NCBI RefSeq assembly: GCF_019063845.1
Contig: NZ_CP077683.1
Location: 3,402,501 to 3,466,500 of the forward strand
Length of the DNA stretch: 64,000 nucleotides
Direction: 5' to 3'
Origin: Geomonas subterranea
GTDB taxonomy: Bacteria; Desulfobacterota; Desulfuromonadia; Geobacterales; Geobacteraceae
Translations under genes and position numbers: made by a program
Notes under the pieces: generated by a model
The model's database searches: none
Told to the model about the DNA's origin: nothing
What the model saw: only the letters and a program-made list of their open reading frames with translations
Shown: in pieces, positions 9,931 through 19,093 of the stretch
Layout of the letters: every line of letters begins with the position of its first letter
How positions within the stretch are numbered: position 1 is the first letter of the stretch

Positions 9931-11241
9931 TTAGATCTCGGCGTTCACCTCGGCGAGGGACTCCTCGAGGATGGCCATGCCGCGGTCGAGCTGATCGTCG
10001 GTGATGACCAGCGGCATCAGCAGACGGACCACGTTGCCGAGGGCGCCGCAGGAAAGGATGACGAGCCCCTTGTCGTAGCAGAGCTTCACCAGCTTCTTGG
10101 CCAGGTCGCCGGCGGGCGCCTTGGTGTTCCGGTCGCGCACCAGCTCGAGGGCGAGCATGGGGCCCTTGCCGCGGACTTCGCCGATGATCTCGTACTTCTG
10201 CTGCATCTCGTCGAAACGCTGCTGCAGCTTCTCGCCGAGCTTCACGGACTGGTCCAAGAGGCCGTCGTTGAGGAAGATGTCGAGAACCGCGAGGGCCGCC
10301 GCGCAGGAGAGCGGGTTGCCGCCGTAGGTGCCGCCCAGACCGCCCGGGTGCGGCTGGCTCATGATCTCGGCGCGACCGGTGATCGCGGAGAGCGGCATAC
10401 CGCCGGCAAGGCTCTTGGCGGTGGTGATGAGGTCCGGCTCGATGCCCCAGTGGTCGATGGCGAACAGCTTGCCGGTACGCCCCATGCCGCTCTGGATCTC
10501 GTCGATGATCAGGAGGATGCCGTGCTTCTTGCAGATCCCCTGCACGATCTCGAAGTACTCCTTCGGCGGGGTGACGAAACCGCCCTCACCCTGGATCGGC
10601 TCGATGATGATGGCAGCGGTCTGCTCGGCCGCCACGTAGCCGGTGAAGAACTCGTCGAGCTTGTGTGCGCAGGCGCAGCCGCAGCTCGGATAGCTCCCGC
10701 CGTAGGGGCAGCGGTAGCAGTAGGCGGAGGGAATCCGGTAGCTCTCCGGCGCGAAGGGACCGAAGCCGTACTTGTAGGGCTTCACCTTGCTGGTGAGGGT
10801 CATGGTCATCAGGGTGCGGCCGTGGAAGCCGTTCTCAAGCGAGATGACGCCGGGGCGCTTGGTGACGTAGCGGGCGATCTTGATGGCGTTCTCGACTGCC
10901 TCGGCACCGGAGTTGGCCAGCATGGTCTGCTTCGGGGAGCTGCCCGGCGCCAGCTCGTTCAGGCGCTGCGCCAGCTCGATGTACCCCTGGTAGGGAGCGA
11001 CGTGGAAGCAGGTGTGAATGAACTTCTCGGCCTGCTCCTGGATGGCCTTGACCACCTTCGGGTGGCTGTGCCCCACGTTGTTGACGCCGATACCGCCGGC
11101 GAAATCGATCAGGTCACGTCCCTCGACGTCGGTCATGATGGCCCCCTGGGCCTTGGCGATGAAGGCGGGGCTCAAAAGTGCGACCCCTCCGGGGACATGC
11201 TTGTTGCGTAACTCCATCAGTTGCTCGTTACCAGCGGTCAT
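9931..11241 (-). CDS. gabT: 4-aminobutyrate aminotransferase (class III PLP aminotransferase)
   Basis: Transfers the amino group of 4-aminobutyrate (or a related omega-amino acid) to 2-oxoglutarate in the cytoplasm. The 436-residue length is normal. Visible family features are NSGAEAVENAIKIAR, the GFHGRT segment, the IIEPIQGEGGF motif, the Asp of IIDEIQSGMGRTG that contacts the pyridoxal ring, and the Schiff-base Lys of TTAKSLAGGMPL. A Cys-rich stretch (YCYRCPYG..PSCGCAC) lies near residue 180. The ATG at 11241 follows AAAGGAGC. The gene is divergent from a PAS sigma-54 activator and lies near the Liv transporter, which fits amino-acid catabolism. Substrate preference within class III is inferred. 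Confidence 0.85.
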   Translation of the reverse strand: MTAGNEQLMELRNKHVPGGVALLSPAFIAKAQGAIMTDVEGRDLIDFAGGIGVNNVGHSHPKVVKAIQEQAEKFIHTCFHVAPYQGYIELAQRLNELAPGSSPKQTMLANSGAEAVENAIKIARYVTKRPGVISLENGFHGRTLMTMTLTSKVKPYKYGFGPFAPESYRIPSAYCYRCPYGGSYPSCGCACAHKLDEFFTGYVAAEQTAAIIIEPIQGEGGFVTPPKEYFEIVQGICKKHGILLIIDEIQSGMGRTGKLFAIDHWGIEPDLITTAKSLAGGMPLSAITGRAEIMSQPHPGGLGGTYGGNPLSCAAALAVLDIFLNDGLLDQSVKLGEKLQQRFDEMQQKYEIIGEVRGKGPMLALELVRDRNTKAPAGDLAKKLVKLCYDKGLVILSCGALGNVVRLLMPLVITDDQLDRGMAILEESLAEVNAEI

Positions 11242-11274
11242 GGGTGAAGCTCCTTTGCCTAGTAGTTGGTGACT

Positions 11275-11299
11275 ACCGGGTCCCTGTGAGGATCCCGGT
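11275..11299 (-). promoter_or_regulatory. Inverted repeat in the gabT leader
   Basis: ACCGGGTCC (11275-11283) pairs with GGATCCCGGT (11290-11299) around a 6-base loop, 34-58 bases upstream of the gabT start codon. It could be an operator or a leader hairpin. The rest of the 496-base divergent gap holds the activator promoter noted separately and no other gene I can support. Confidence 0.4.
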
Positions 11300-11616
11300 A
11301 AAGGTGTCGGATCAAGAGAACGGACCTCGTTCAGTCCGCCCGGTCATCCCCTACTACAAAGACCGTACCAAGGTGTCAGAGAGAAGACAGTAGTAGCGAT
11401 CATGACTGTTGACGTAAAGGTTAATTTGCGGTGAGCTGAGCCTGGTGAGAGAGGCGAAACGCCCGTCACAGTAACGCCTTATATGTATACTGGCAGGGAA
11501 TCATCCGTAGCACTATAAGTAGCTTCAAAAATGTCATACGCGAAAAGAAAGGACTTCCACTACTGAGGGTGATAAGAAGAGCTATGACTGTTTCCGGGCC
11601 GTTCTATTATTTACAC

Positions 11617-11644
11617 TTGAATATTTGATTCATTTCTGCATAAT
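11617..11644 (+). promoter_or_regulatory. Candidate sigma-70 promoter of the PAS activator gene
   Basis: TTGAAT (11617-11622), a 16-base spacer and CATAAT (11639-11644), in an AT-rich patch 94 bases before the GTG start at 11738. Match is 4/6 and 5/6. Confidence 0.4.
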
Positions 11645-11737
11645 GCGCCTCAAAGGCGATATGGTATACGCCACGACTGCCCGCCCTTAACGGCCTCGAG
11701 CCATGCGATAAAGAGCACCAGAAGGAGAACCGCCGCC

Positions 11738-13516
11738 GTGAACACCTCACTCAACCCAGTGGAACTGATCGGTTTTTCCAGCGGAGGCGAGCTGCGCTCG
11801 GACGCCTTCTACCAGGCCATGGTGAACGCAGTCGATGTCGGTATCCTGGCGGTCAACACCTCGGGCATGGTGATCCTCGCCAACCGGGCGGTCCGGGAAA
11901 GCTTCGGCGCCTTCCAGGGGGTGCACCTGAACGACGTGCTCCCCGACCTCTGGCCCAAGGTGGCGCAGAGACTATTGGGACATGCGCGCAACACGGAGAT
12001 TTCGGTGCGCGGCATCGAATCGAACTTCCTGGTGCGGGTGAGCCCGATGCTTTTGGACCAGGAGCAGGTGGGTGCGGTCTGCGTCTTCGTCGAGAGCACG
12101 GAGCTCGAGGATATGGCCCGGCAAATGGAGTTTTTCCAGAGGCTTACCCGCGAGCTCGACACCATCATCGACTCCTCGTCGGACGGCCTCTGGATCTGCG
12201 ACGCCGACGCCAACGTGGTGCGCATCAACCCGGCCTCGGAGCGGATCAACAACGTCCAGGCCAAGGACGTGGTCGGCCGCAACATGCGCGACCTGATCAA
12301 CGCACGCGTTTTCGACCGCTCCGCCACCCTGGAGGTGATCAGGACCCGCGCCCGGGTGAACCTGTTGCAGCAGCGCGAGGGGCGCAAGCTGATCACCACC
12401 GCGACCCCGGTCTTCGACTCCGCCGGCCGCATCACCCGGGTCGTTGTAAGTGAGCGTGACATCACGGAAATCGACAACCTGCAGCGCGAGCTCGAAGACC
12501 AGGAGGCGATCAGGGACCAGTACCGCAACCAGATGCTGGAAATGCAGCAGGAACAGCAGCTTGAGAACCAGCAGATCATCGCTCGGAGCCCCGCCATGCT
12601 GAAGGCGCTGCGCCAGGCGCTCAAGGTTGCCAAGGTGGAGTCGACCGTGCTGATCCTCGGCCCCTCGGGGGTGGGGAAAGGGCTCTTCGCCGACCTGATC
12701 CACAAGAACTCCGAGCGCGCCGACAAGCCGCTCATCAAGATCAACTGCGGCGCCATCCCCGAATCCCTCATAGAATCGGAGCTTTTCGGCTACGACAAGG
12801 GTGCCTTCACCGGCGCGCAGACCGGCGGCAAGCCAGGCTATTTCGAGCTCGCCGACGGCGGCATCCTGTTCCTCGACGAGATAGCCGAACTGCCGCTCCC
12901 CTCCCAGGTGAAGCTGTTGCGCTTCATGGAGGACGGCACCATCATGCGTCTTGGGAGCACCCGCCCCCGCGAGGTGAAGGTGCGCATCCTCGCCGCAACC
13001 CACCGTAACCTTGAGCAAATGGTCGAGGAGGGAAAGTTCCGCCTCGACCTTTACTACCGTCTCAAGGTAATCCCGATACACGTCCCTTCCCTCAAGGAGC
13101 GCAAGGAATGCCTGCTCCCCCTCATCCTGCACTACATCGAGTGGTACGCGAAGAAGCACAAGACCAGCAAACGCCTCTCCCGCGCGGCCTGCGATACCCT
13201 TTTGGGCTACCCGTTCCCCGGCAACGTGCGCGAACTGATGAACCTGTGCGAGCGGCTGGTGGTCATGACCGAGACCGAGGTGATCAGCCTGCAGGATCTC
13301 CCCGCCGACGTGGCCAAAGGGGACACCAGCGACGCGACCGCGCCGGCGCAGTGGCCGGAGAGCATGACGCTGCCGCAAGTCATTGAAAGTACTGAGCGCG
13401 CCCTCCTGGCCCACGCGCTTAAATCCCACGGCTGCCAGGCGGACCTGGCCGAGGCGCTCGGCGTGAGTCAGCCGACCATAGCGCGAAAATTAAAACGCTA
13501 CGGGCTCGCCTGCTGA
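11738..13516 (+). CDS. Sigma-54-dependent transcriptional activator, PAS-PAS-AAA+-Fis
   Basis: Enhancer-binding protein that drives open-complex formation by sigma-54 polymerase. Two PAS domains (about 22-120 and 135-250) are followed by a short coiled coil and the AAA+ domain: Walker A GPSGVGKG at 308-315, the sigma-54 contact loop GAFTGA at 355-360, Walker B ILFLDEIAEL, and the arginine-finger region. The C-terminus is a Fis-type helix-turn-helix (ADLAEALGVSQPTIARKL). There is no receiver domain, so it probably senses a small molecule through PAS. The GTG start follows GAAGGAG. It lies between divergent gabT and the liv operon, which has a candidate sigma-54 promoter; control of one or both is inferred. 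Confidence 0.9.
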   Translation: MNTSLNPVELIGFSSGGELRSDAFYQAMVNAVDVGILAVNTSGMVILANRAVRESFGAFQGVHLNDVLPDLWPKVAQRLLGHARNTEISVRGIESNFLVRVSPMLLDQEQVGAVCVFVESTELEDMARQMEFFQRLTRELDTIIDSSSDGLWICDADANVVRINPASERINNVQAKDVVGRNMRDLINARVFDRSATLEVIRTRARVNLLQQREGRKLITTATPVFDSAGRITRVVVSERDITEIDNLQRELEDQEAIRDQYRNQMLEMQQEQQLENQQIIARSPAMLKALRQALKVAKVESTVLILGPSGVGKGLFADLIHKNSERADKPLIKINCGAIPESLIESELFGYDKGAFTGAQTGGKPGYFELADGGILFLDEIAELPLPSQVKLLRFMEDGTIMRLGSTRPREVKVRILAATHRNLEQMVEEGKFRLDLYYRLKVIPIHVPSLKERKECLLPLILHYIEWYAKKHKTSKRLSRAACDTLLGYPFPGNVRELMNLCERLVVMTETEVISLQDLPADVAKGDTSDATAPAQWPESMTLPQVIESTERALLAHALKSHGCQADLAEALGVSQPTIARKLKRYGLAC

Positions 13517-13538
13517 TGGCGCGCCCCTGTATACGACC

Positions 13539-13558
13539 ATTATTCACATGTGAATAAT
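13539..13558. promoter_or_regulatory. Perfect 20-bp palindrome, candidate enhancer/operator
   Basis: ATTATTCACA and its exact complement TGTGAATAAT, with no spacer, 22 bases after the activator stop codon. It lies about 185 bases upstream of the start point expected from the sigma-54 promoter at 13708-13724, a usual distance for an activator site. Confidence 0.55.
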
Positions 13559-13707
13559 TTTGCCGTCGCCCAAGGGTGCATCAGCGGGGCTGTACCACCC
13601 TCCACCTCCCCCTGCATCGCGCCGTTCACCGTTCATTGTCAGTAAGCATGCGGAGTTTCGCCAAACCCCGTTTTGCAAAATCCTCCTTTGCCGCCAGGAA
13701 GAGCCAA

Positions 13708-13724
13708 TTGGCATGCTTTCTGCT
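13708..13724 (+). promoter_or_regulatory. Candidate sigma-54 (-24/-12) promoter of the liv operon
   Basis: TTGGCATG, four bases, CTGCT. This matches the consensus YTGGCACG-N4-TTGCW at 11 of 13 positions and keeps the GG-N10-GC spacing. It lies about 160 bases before the livK start and downstream of a sigma-54 activator gene. Confidence 0.6.
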
Positions 13725-13882
13725 GTATACGGGCTGCCAGCGCCGGGAGGTGCGGGCACCGGGTTCCCTCGGCCGACGGCAGCCGACGTCGTCCGCCGCA
13801 CCGGCCGCGAGCCCTGAATGGAATGCGACGCAGGTTGTTTCAAAAACTTTTTTTGGCACATCAAACAACAGGAGGTAGCACA

Positions 13883-15124
13883 ATGAAGTTTGGATTCGTC
13901 AGGGTACTGCTGCTGATCGCAGCCCTCTTCGTGGCCATCCCGGTCCACGCTGAGCAGAGGAACTTCTTCAAGATCGGTGTCATCACCGAGCTGTCGGGGG
14001 ACCTCGTCACCGGCGGCAACATCACCAAGCGCGGCTACGATCTCTGGGCGCAGGAAGTAAACGCCAAGGGTGGTATCGTGATCCAGGGTAAGAAGTACCC
14101 GGTCAAGCTGGTGTACGCCGATGCCCAGAGCAACCCGGCTGCCGGCGCGGCAGCGGCCGAAAGGCTGATCACCCAGGAGAAGGTCGACTTCATCCTCGGC
14201 CCCTACTCCTCCGGCGTGACCCTCGCCGTGGCCCCGGTCGTCGACAAGTACAAGATCCCGATGATCACCGGCTCCGCGGAAAGCCCGCTCATCTGGAAGA
14301 ACAAGTTCAAGTACACCTTCGGCACCATCCCGCCGATCAACTTCACCGGTGCTACCTCCATCAAGACCCTCACCGAGATGAAGCCGGCTCCGAAGACCAT
14401 CGCCATCATCGGCTCCAACGATGCCTTCTCCAAGGCGACTGCCGAGTCCTACAAGGCTGCCGCCGAGAAGGCCAAGCTGAAGATCGTGAAGTTCAGCATC
14501 GTCCCCTCCGGCCAGGACATGACCCCGCTCCTCTCCGCAGTACGTAGCATGAAGCCCGACGTCATCGCCTTCGGCGGCCACGACGAGGAGCACGTGAAGT
14601 TCGTGAAAGCCCTCAAGCAGATCGGCTACACCCCGAAAGCCCTCCTCATGCACTGCGGCATCACCGACAAGGCCTTCATCGACGCGGTCGGCAAGGACGG
14701 CGAGCAGATCTTCGGCACCACCTGCTGGACCGGCACCGCCAAGACCAAGAGCAGCGTGCTCTGGCCCAACGCCGCCGCGTACGCCGCCGCTTCCCAGAAA
14801 GCCTTCAACAACCCGGGCGACTACACCCAGGGCGGCTGCTCCGCCGCCGGCATCGCCTTCCAGACCGCTCTGCAGAAGATCGGCGCCAAGCCGGGCATGG
14901 ACGAGGCAATGCGCACCAAGCTGATCCAGGCACTCGAGCAGATCGACGTGCAGACCTTCTACGGCCGCGTGAAGTTCGCCACCTCCGGCGAGTTCTACCA
15001 CGCCAACGTCGGCCTCGACCCGCTCACCATCCAGATCCAGGGCGGCCAGGTCAAGACCGTCGGCCCGAAGGCTTCCGTGGAAGCCCCGGCCATCTACCCG
15101 ATGAAAGAGTGGAAGTCCCGCTAG
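13883..15124 (+). CDS. livK: Branched-chain amino acid ABC transporter, periplasmic substrate-binding protein
   Basis: Captures leucine, isoleucine, valine or related compounds in the periplasm and delivers them to LivHM. I chose the ATG at 13883 because GGAGG lies 8 bases upstream and a signal peptide follows (MKFGFVRVLLLIAALF..PVHA). The mature part is a type 1 periplasmic-binding fold opening FFKIGVITELSGDLVTGG, with FILGPYSSG, the hinge region and DAVGKDGEQIFGTT later. The length (413 residues) is normal. It is the first gene of livKHMGF, behind a candidate sigma-54 promoter. Ligands could include other amino acids or aromatic acids. Confidence 0.85.
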   Translation: MKFGFVRVLLLIAALFVAIPVHAEQRNFFKIGVITELSGDLVTGGNITKRGYDLWAQEVNAKGGIVIQGKKYPVKLVYADAQSNPAAGAAAAERLITQEKVDFILGPYSSGVTLAVAPVVDKYKIPMITGSAESPLIWKNKFKYTFGTIPPINFTGATSIKTLTEMKPAPKTIAIIGSNDAFSKATAESYKAAAEKAKLKIVKFSIVPSGQDMTPLLSAVRSMKPDVIAFGGHDEEHVKFVKALKQIGYTPKALLMHCGITDKAFIDAVGKDGEQIFGTTCWTGTAKTKSSVLWPNAAAYAAASQKAFNNPGDYTQGGCSAAGIAFQTALQKIGAKPGMDEAMRTKLIQALEQIDVQTFYGRVKFATSGEFYHANVGLDPLTIQIQGGQVKTVGPKASVEAPAIYPMKEWKSR

Positions 15125-15132
15125 TACCCGCA

Positions 15133-15167
15133 GATCCCCTGCCGGCCGCTGACGCCGGCGGGGGATC
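15133..15167 (+). promoter_or_regulatory. Strong hairpin between livK and livH
   Basis: A 14-bp stem (15133-15146 with 15154-15167, one G-U pair) around a 7-base loop, with no following T-run. It begins 9 bases after the livK stop. It may stabilise the livK message or attenuate read-through, as binding protein is usually needed in excess. Confidence 0.5.
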
Positions 15168-15294
15168 GTCTCCCCGACGGGGGAAACCACAACGGCCAGA
15201 GCGGCCCGGGCGGGCAACCGCCGCCGGTCCAGACGGACCACACAGAACGTAGCTGACATATTCGCTGGAAACGCAACGCTGGAGGACTTGTTTT

Positions 15295-16182
15295 ATGATG
15301 GAACTGCTGCCACAAGCTTTGACCGACGGGATACTGCTGGGGGGGATCTACATCACCATCGCCATCGCATTCTCGCTCACCTACGGGGTCATGCACGTCA
15401 TCGACTTCGCCGTCGGGGAATGGATCATGTTCGGGGCCTTCACCGGCTACTACCTGAACAAATGGACCGGCCTCGATCCCTTCCTTTTTCTGCCGGTCAT
15501 TTTCGTCCTCTACTTCGGGGTCGGCTACGTGATCCAGCCGGTGATCCACCGGGTCCTTTCCGGGACCAAGGGGAACCCCTTCCTGATGGGGCTCGTGTTC
15601 ACCTTCGGCCTGGCCATCATGTTCCGCGGACTCGCCCTCACCGCCTTCGGCTTCTACTCGAACTCGATCCCGTCCGCCTTCTCGGAAGGATCGTTCAACC
15701 TGGAGCCCTTGGGGCTTACCGTGACCATCCCGACCGTGCGTCTGGTGGGTCTCGGCTACGCGCTGGCCATCACCCTGATCCTGCACTACCTCTTGAAAAA
15801 GACCAATTTCGGCCTCGGCGTCCGTGCGCTGGCACAGCACAAGGATGCCGCGGGTCTCATGGGGGTGAACAGCAAGCGCACCGGCTCCTACGTGTACGGC
15901 ATCTACGTCGGCATCTCGGCCATGACCGGCGTGCTCCTGGGCTGCATCCTCTCCATCGGCGCCCAGATGGGCAACGAGTACACCATCTTCGCCTTCTTCG
16001 TGGTGGTGCTCGCCGGCATGGGGTACCTGGCCGGCGTACCCTGGGCGGCGCTTCTTTTGGGCCTGGTGCAGTCGATCTTCATGATCTACTTCAACCCGAG
16101 CCACACCCTGCTCGCCGTCTTCGCCATCCTCTACATCATCCTGCTGATTTCCCCGCGCGGGCTGTTCGGCAAGGGGGTCTGA
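15295..16182 (+). CDS. livH: Branched-chain amino acid ABC transporter permease LivH
   Basis: Inner-membrane permease half of the Liv transporter. About eight hydrophobic segments are visible, with the family opening GILLGGIYITIAIAFSLTYG and the cytoplasmic loop NFGLGVRALAQHKDAAGLMGVN that contacts the ATPases. The 295-residue length fits LivH. GGAGG lies 9 bases before the first of two ATG codons. Its stop is two bases from the livM start, so the two are co-translated. Confidence 0.9.
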   Translation: MMELLPQALTDGILLGGIYITIAIAFSLTYGVMHVIDFAVGEWIMFGAFTGYYLNKWTGLDPFLFLPVIFVLYFGVGYVIQPVIHRVLSGTKGNPFLMGLVFTFGLAIMFRGLALTAFGFYSNSIPSAFSEGSFNLEPLGLTVTIPTVRLVGLGYALAITLILHYLLKKTNFGLGVRALAQHKDAAGLMGVNSKRTGSYVYGIYVGISAMTGVLLGCILSIGAQMGNEYTIFAFFVVVLAGMGYLAGVPWAALLLGLVQSIFMIYFNPSHTLLAVFAILYIILLISPRGLFGKGV

Positions 16183-16183
16183 C

Positions 16184-17185
16184 ATGAAAAACCGTGGCGC
16201 AACCATACTGGCCATCCTGGTGGCCGCCCTTTTGATCCTGCCTCTCGTGGTGCACGACACCTTCGTACTGCGTGTCCTCACCGAGGGAGTGATGTGGATC
16301 GGGCTCGCCATCGCCTTCGACGTCATCGCCGGCTACACCGGCTACCTGAACTTCGGTCACGGTGCCTTCTTCGGCATCGGCGCCTACACCATCGGCATCC
16401 TGATGATGCAGGCTAACCTCCCCTTCTGGGCGGCGCTTCCGGCCGGCGGCGTCGCTGCCGCCATCGTGGCGCTCATCGCGGGTATCCCGACCCTGAGGCT
16501 CAAGGGTGCCTACTTCGCCATCGCCACCTGGGCGCTCTCCCGCGCCATCCAGCAGCTCGCCCTGAACGTCGAGTTCACCGGCGGCCCGGACGGCATGAGG
16601 CTCGAGGCGTTCCTGAACCCGCAGTTCTTCTACTACCTGATGCTGATCACCGTGGGAGTGACCTTCGCCATCCTCTGGTACCTCCTGGAGCGCGCCCCCT
16701 TCGGGCTCAAGCTGAAGGCGATCCGCGAAGACGAGGAGGGGGCCAAGGCTCTCGGCCTCAACCCGACCAAGCTGAAGATGCAGTCCTTCATCCTCTCGGC
16801 GCTCCCGACCGGCATCCTGGGGGGCATCTACGCCTACTGGATCACCTTCATCGACCCCTCCTCGACGCTCGGCGACCTGGTCAGCGACCAGGCGGTGGTC
16901 ATGGTGGTCTTCGGCGGCATGGGGACCCTGTTCGGACCGGCTCTGGGGGCCATCCTGATCTTCGCCTTCAAGACGCTCTTCTGGGCCTACCTGTCGGACT
17001 TCCAGCTCCTCTACCTCATCATCCTGGGCGCGCTGATCGCGATCAGCGTCATCTTCATACCCAACGGCCTCTGGGGCACCATGTTCAAGCGCAAGGCGGA
17101 CGCCACCAGGCCGCAGCACCAGCCGGAACCGGCATCGGAACCCGCGGCGCTTTCCGCCGTGGCAGCACCGGAAGAAGGGAACTAA
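16184..17185 (+). CDS. livM: Branched-chain amino acid ABC transporter permease LivM
   Basis: Second membrane permease of the Liv system. It shows the LivM hallmarks GYTGYLNFGHGAFFGIGAYT and the ATPase-coupling loop APFGLKLKAIREDEEGAKAL, among eight to nine hydrophobic stretches. The C-terminal 35 residues are a polar Ala/Pro/Glu tail with no obvious function. It begins just after the livH stop and precedes livG by three bases. Confidence 0.9.
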   Translation: MKNRGATILAILVAALLILPLVVHDTFVLRVLTEGVMWIGLAIAFDVIAGYTGYLNFGHGAFFGIGAYTIGILMMQANLPFWAALPAGGVAAAIVALIAGIPTLRLKGAYFAIATWALSRAIQQLALNVEFTGGPDGMRLEAFLNPQFFYYLMLITVGVTFAILWYLLERAPFGLKLKAIREDEEGAKALGLNPTKLKMQSFILSALPTGILGGIYAYWITFIDPSSTLGDLVSDQAVVMVVFGGMGTLFGPALGAILIFAFKTLFWAYLSDFQLLYLIILGALIAISVIFIPNGLWGTMFKRKADATRPQHQPEPASEPAALSAVAAPEEGN

Positions 17186-17188
17186 ATC

Positions 17189-17910
<722 letters not shown>

Positions 17911-17914
<4 letters not shown>

Positions 17915-18621
17915 ATCTACTCGACGTCAACGGCATCTCAGTCAATTACGGGGACATTCAGGCCCTGTGGAACATCTCCTTCTCGGTGGCCAAGGGGCAG
18001 CTGGTCGCGCTCATCGGCGCCAACGGCGCCGGCAAGACCACGACCCTCAAGTCGCTGTGCGGCCTGATCCCGACCGCGAGCGGCACCATCCACTATGACG
18101 GCAAGCTGGTCACCGGCATGCCGGTGCACAAGGTGGTCGACCTCGGCATCACCCTGGTCCCCGAGGGGCGCCAGCTCTTCCCGAAGATGACGGTGGAAGA
18201 GAACCTCCTGGTCGGCGCCTACCTGAAAAGGGCCCACGGCAAACGCGCCCAGACCCTGAAGCGGATCTACGAGATCTTCCCCAGGCTGGAGGAGCGGCGC
18301 ACCCAGACCGCCGAGACCCTTTCCGGCGGCGAGCAGCAAATGGTTGCCATCGGCCGCGCGCTGATGCAAGATCCCCAGGTGATCATGTTCGACGAGCCGA
18401 GCCTCGGTCTGGCGCCGATCATGGTGCAGGAGGTCTTCAAGGTGATCCAGGAGCTGCACAAGCAGGGGCTCACCATCTTCCTCGTCGAGCAGAACGTGCA
18501 CCAGACCTTGAAGGTCGCCGACTACTGTTACGTCATGGAAAACGGGCGCATCGTGGGCCAGGGGACCGGCAAGGAACTCGAAGCCGACGAGTCCATCCGC
18601 GAGGCCTACCTCGGCTTCTAA
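17911..18621 (+). CDS. livF: Branched-chain amino acid ABC transporter ATPase LivF
   Basis: Second ATPase of the Liv importer, which pairs with LivG. I chose the ATG at 17911, which overlaps the livG stop; the frame is open much further upstream inside livG but without meaning there. Walker A GANGAGKTT, signature LSGGEQQMVAIGRAL, Walker B VIMFDEPSLGLAP and switch His region FLVEQNVHQ are all present. The 236-residue length is normal. A terminator follows, closing the liv operon. Confidence 0.9.
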
Positions 18622-18655
18622 GCAGCAACCTGTAGCACCGTTCCTTTCACCACCC

Positions 18656-18698
18656 TCCCTCCGCCCCCCGGTCGCCCGGGGCCGGAGGGATCCTTTTT
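18656..18698 (+). terminator. Rho-independent terminator of the liv operon
   Basis: TCCCTCCG pairs with CGGAGGGA, with a GC-rich inner stem (CCCCGG/CCGGGG), followed by TCCTTTTT. It starts 35 bases after livF. Confidence 0.75.
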
Positions 18699-18723
18699 CC
18701 GTTGTCATGACGGGAGGTTTCAC

Positions 18724-18948
18724 ATGCAGATCAAGGTAAAACTCTACGCGTCCCTGCGCAGGCAGAAGTTCGACGAGGCGGACTGGGAGTGCGCCGACGA
18801 CGACAGAATCGCCTCCATCGTGGAGCAACTGGGACTTGCCCGGCAGGACGTGGGCACGGTCCTCGTGAACGGACTGCACGCGGGTTGGGACGAGACGGTG
18901 GCGGAGGGTGACGTCGTTTCCCTGCTGCCGCGCATGGGCGGAGGGTAG
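18724..18948 (+). CDS. MoaD/ThiS-family sulfur carrier protein associated with aldehyde:ferredoxin oxidoreductase
   Basis: Small ubiquitin-like sulfur carrier, 74 residues. The fold pattern is IKVKLYASLRR at the start, VLVNGLHAGWDETVAEGDVVSLLP in the middle, and a Gly-rich end (MGGG) that would be adenylated and thiocarboxylated for pterin-dithiolene synthesis. GGGAGG lies 8 bases before the ATG. It sits directly upstream of an aldehyde:ferredoxin oxidoreductase, an enzyme that needs a tungsten- or molybdo-bis-pterin, so a dedicated role in that cofactor is inferred. The tail ends in three glycines, not the usual two. Confidence 0.8.
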   Translation: MQIKVKLYASLRRQKFDEADWECADDDRIASIVEQLGLARQDVGTVLVNGLHAGWDETVAEGDVVSLLPRMGGG

Positions 18949-18962
18949 TAGCAAATCCCCCT

Positions 18963-19065
18963 GCCGTTCGGGGACTGGCTCCGCAGGTGCCTGTCCCCTT
19001 GCTTTCGACACCAAAACCACAAAGGCAGGGGGACAGGCACCTGGCGGAGCCAGTCCCCTAACGGC
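18963..19065. repeat. Long inverted repeat made of two copies of a hairpin unit, between moaD-like gene and the oxidoreductase gene
   Basis: Arms of about 36 bp (18963-18998 and 19029-19065) are almost perfectly complementary around a 30-base loop. Each arm holds a unit that starts GGGGACTGGC and ends GTCCCC; the same unit recurs once at 34981-35010. It lies inside the operon and could slow polymerase, protect RNA or be a mobile-derived element. Confidence 0.7.
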
Positions 19066-19093
19066 CATCACCTTATTTTTGCGGAGTAACGAT

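Noticed and set aside
11491-11507. Possible minus-strand sigma-54 promoter for gabT (GG-N10-GC)
   Set aside because: Only the dinucleotides and a few other positions match; the rest is far from consensus.
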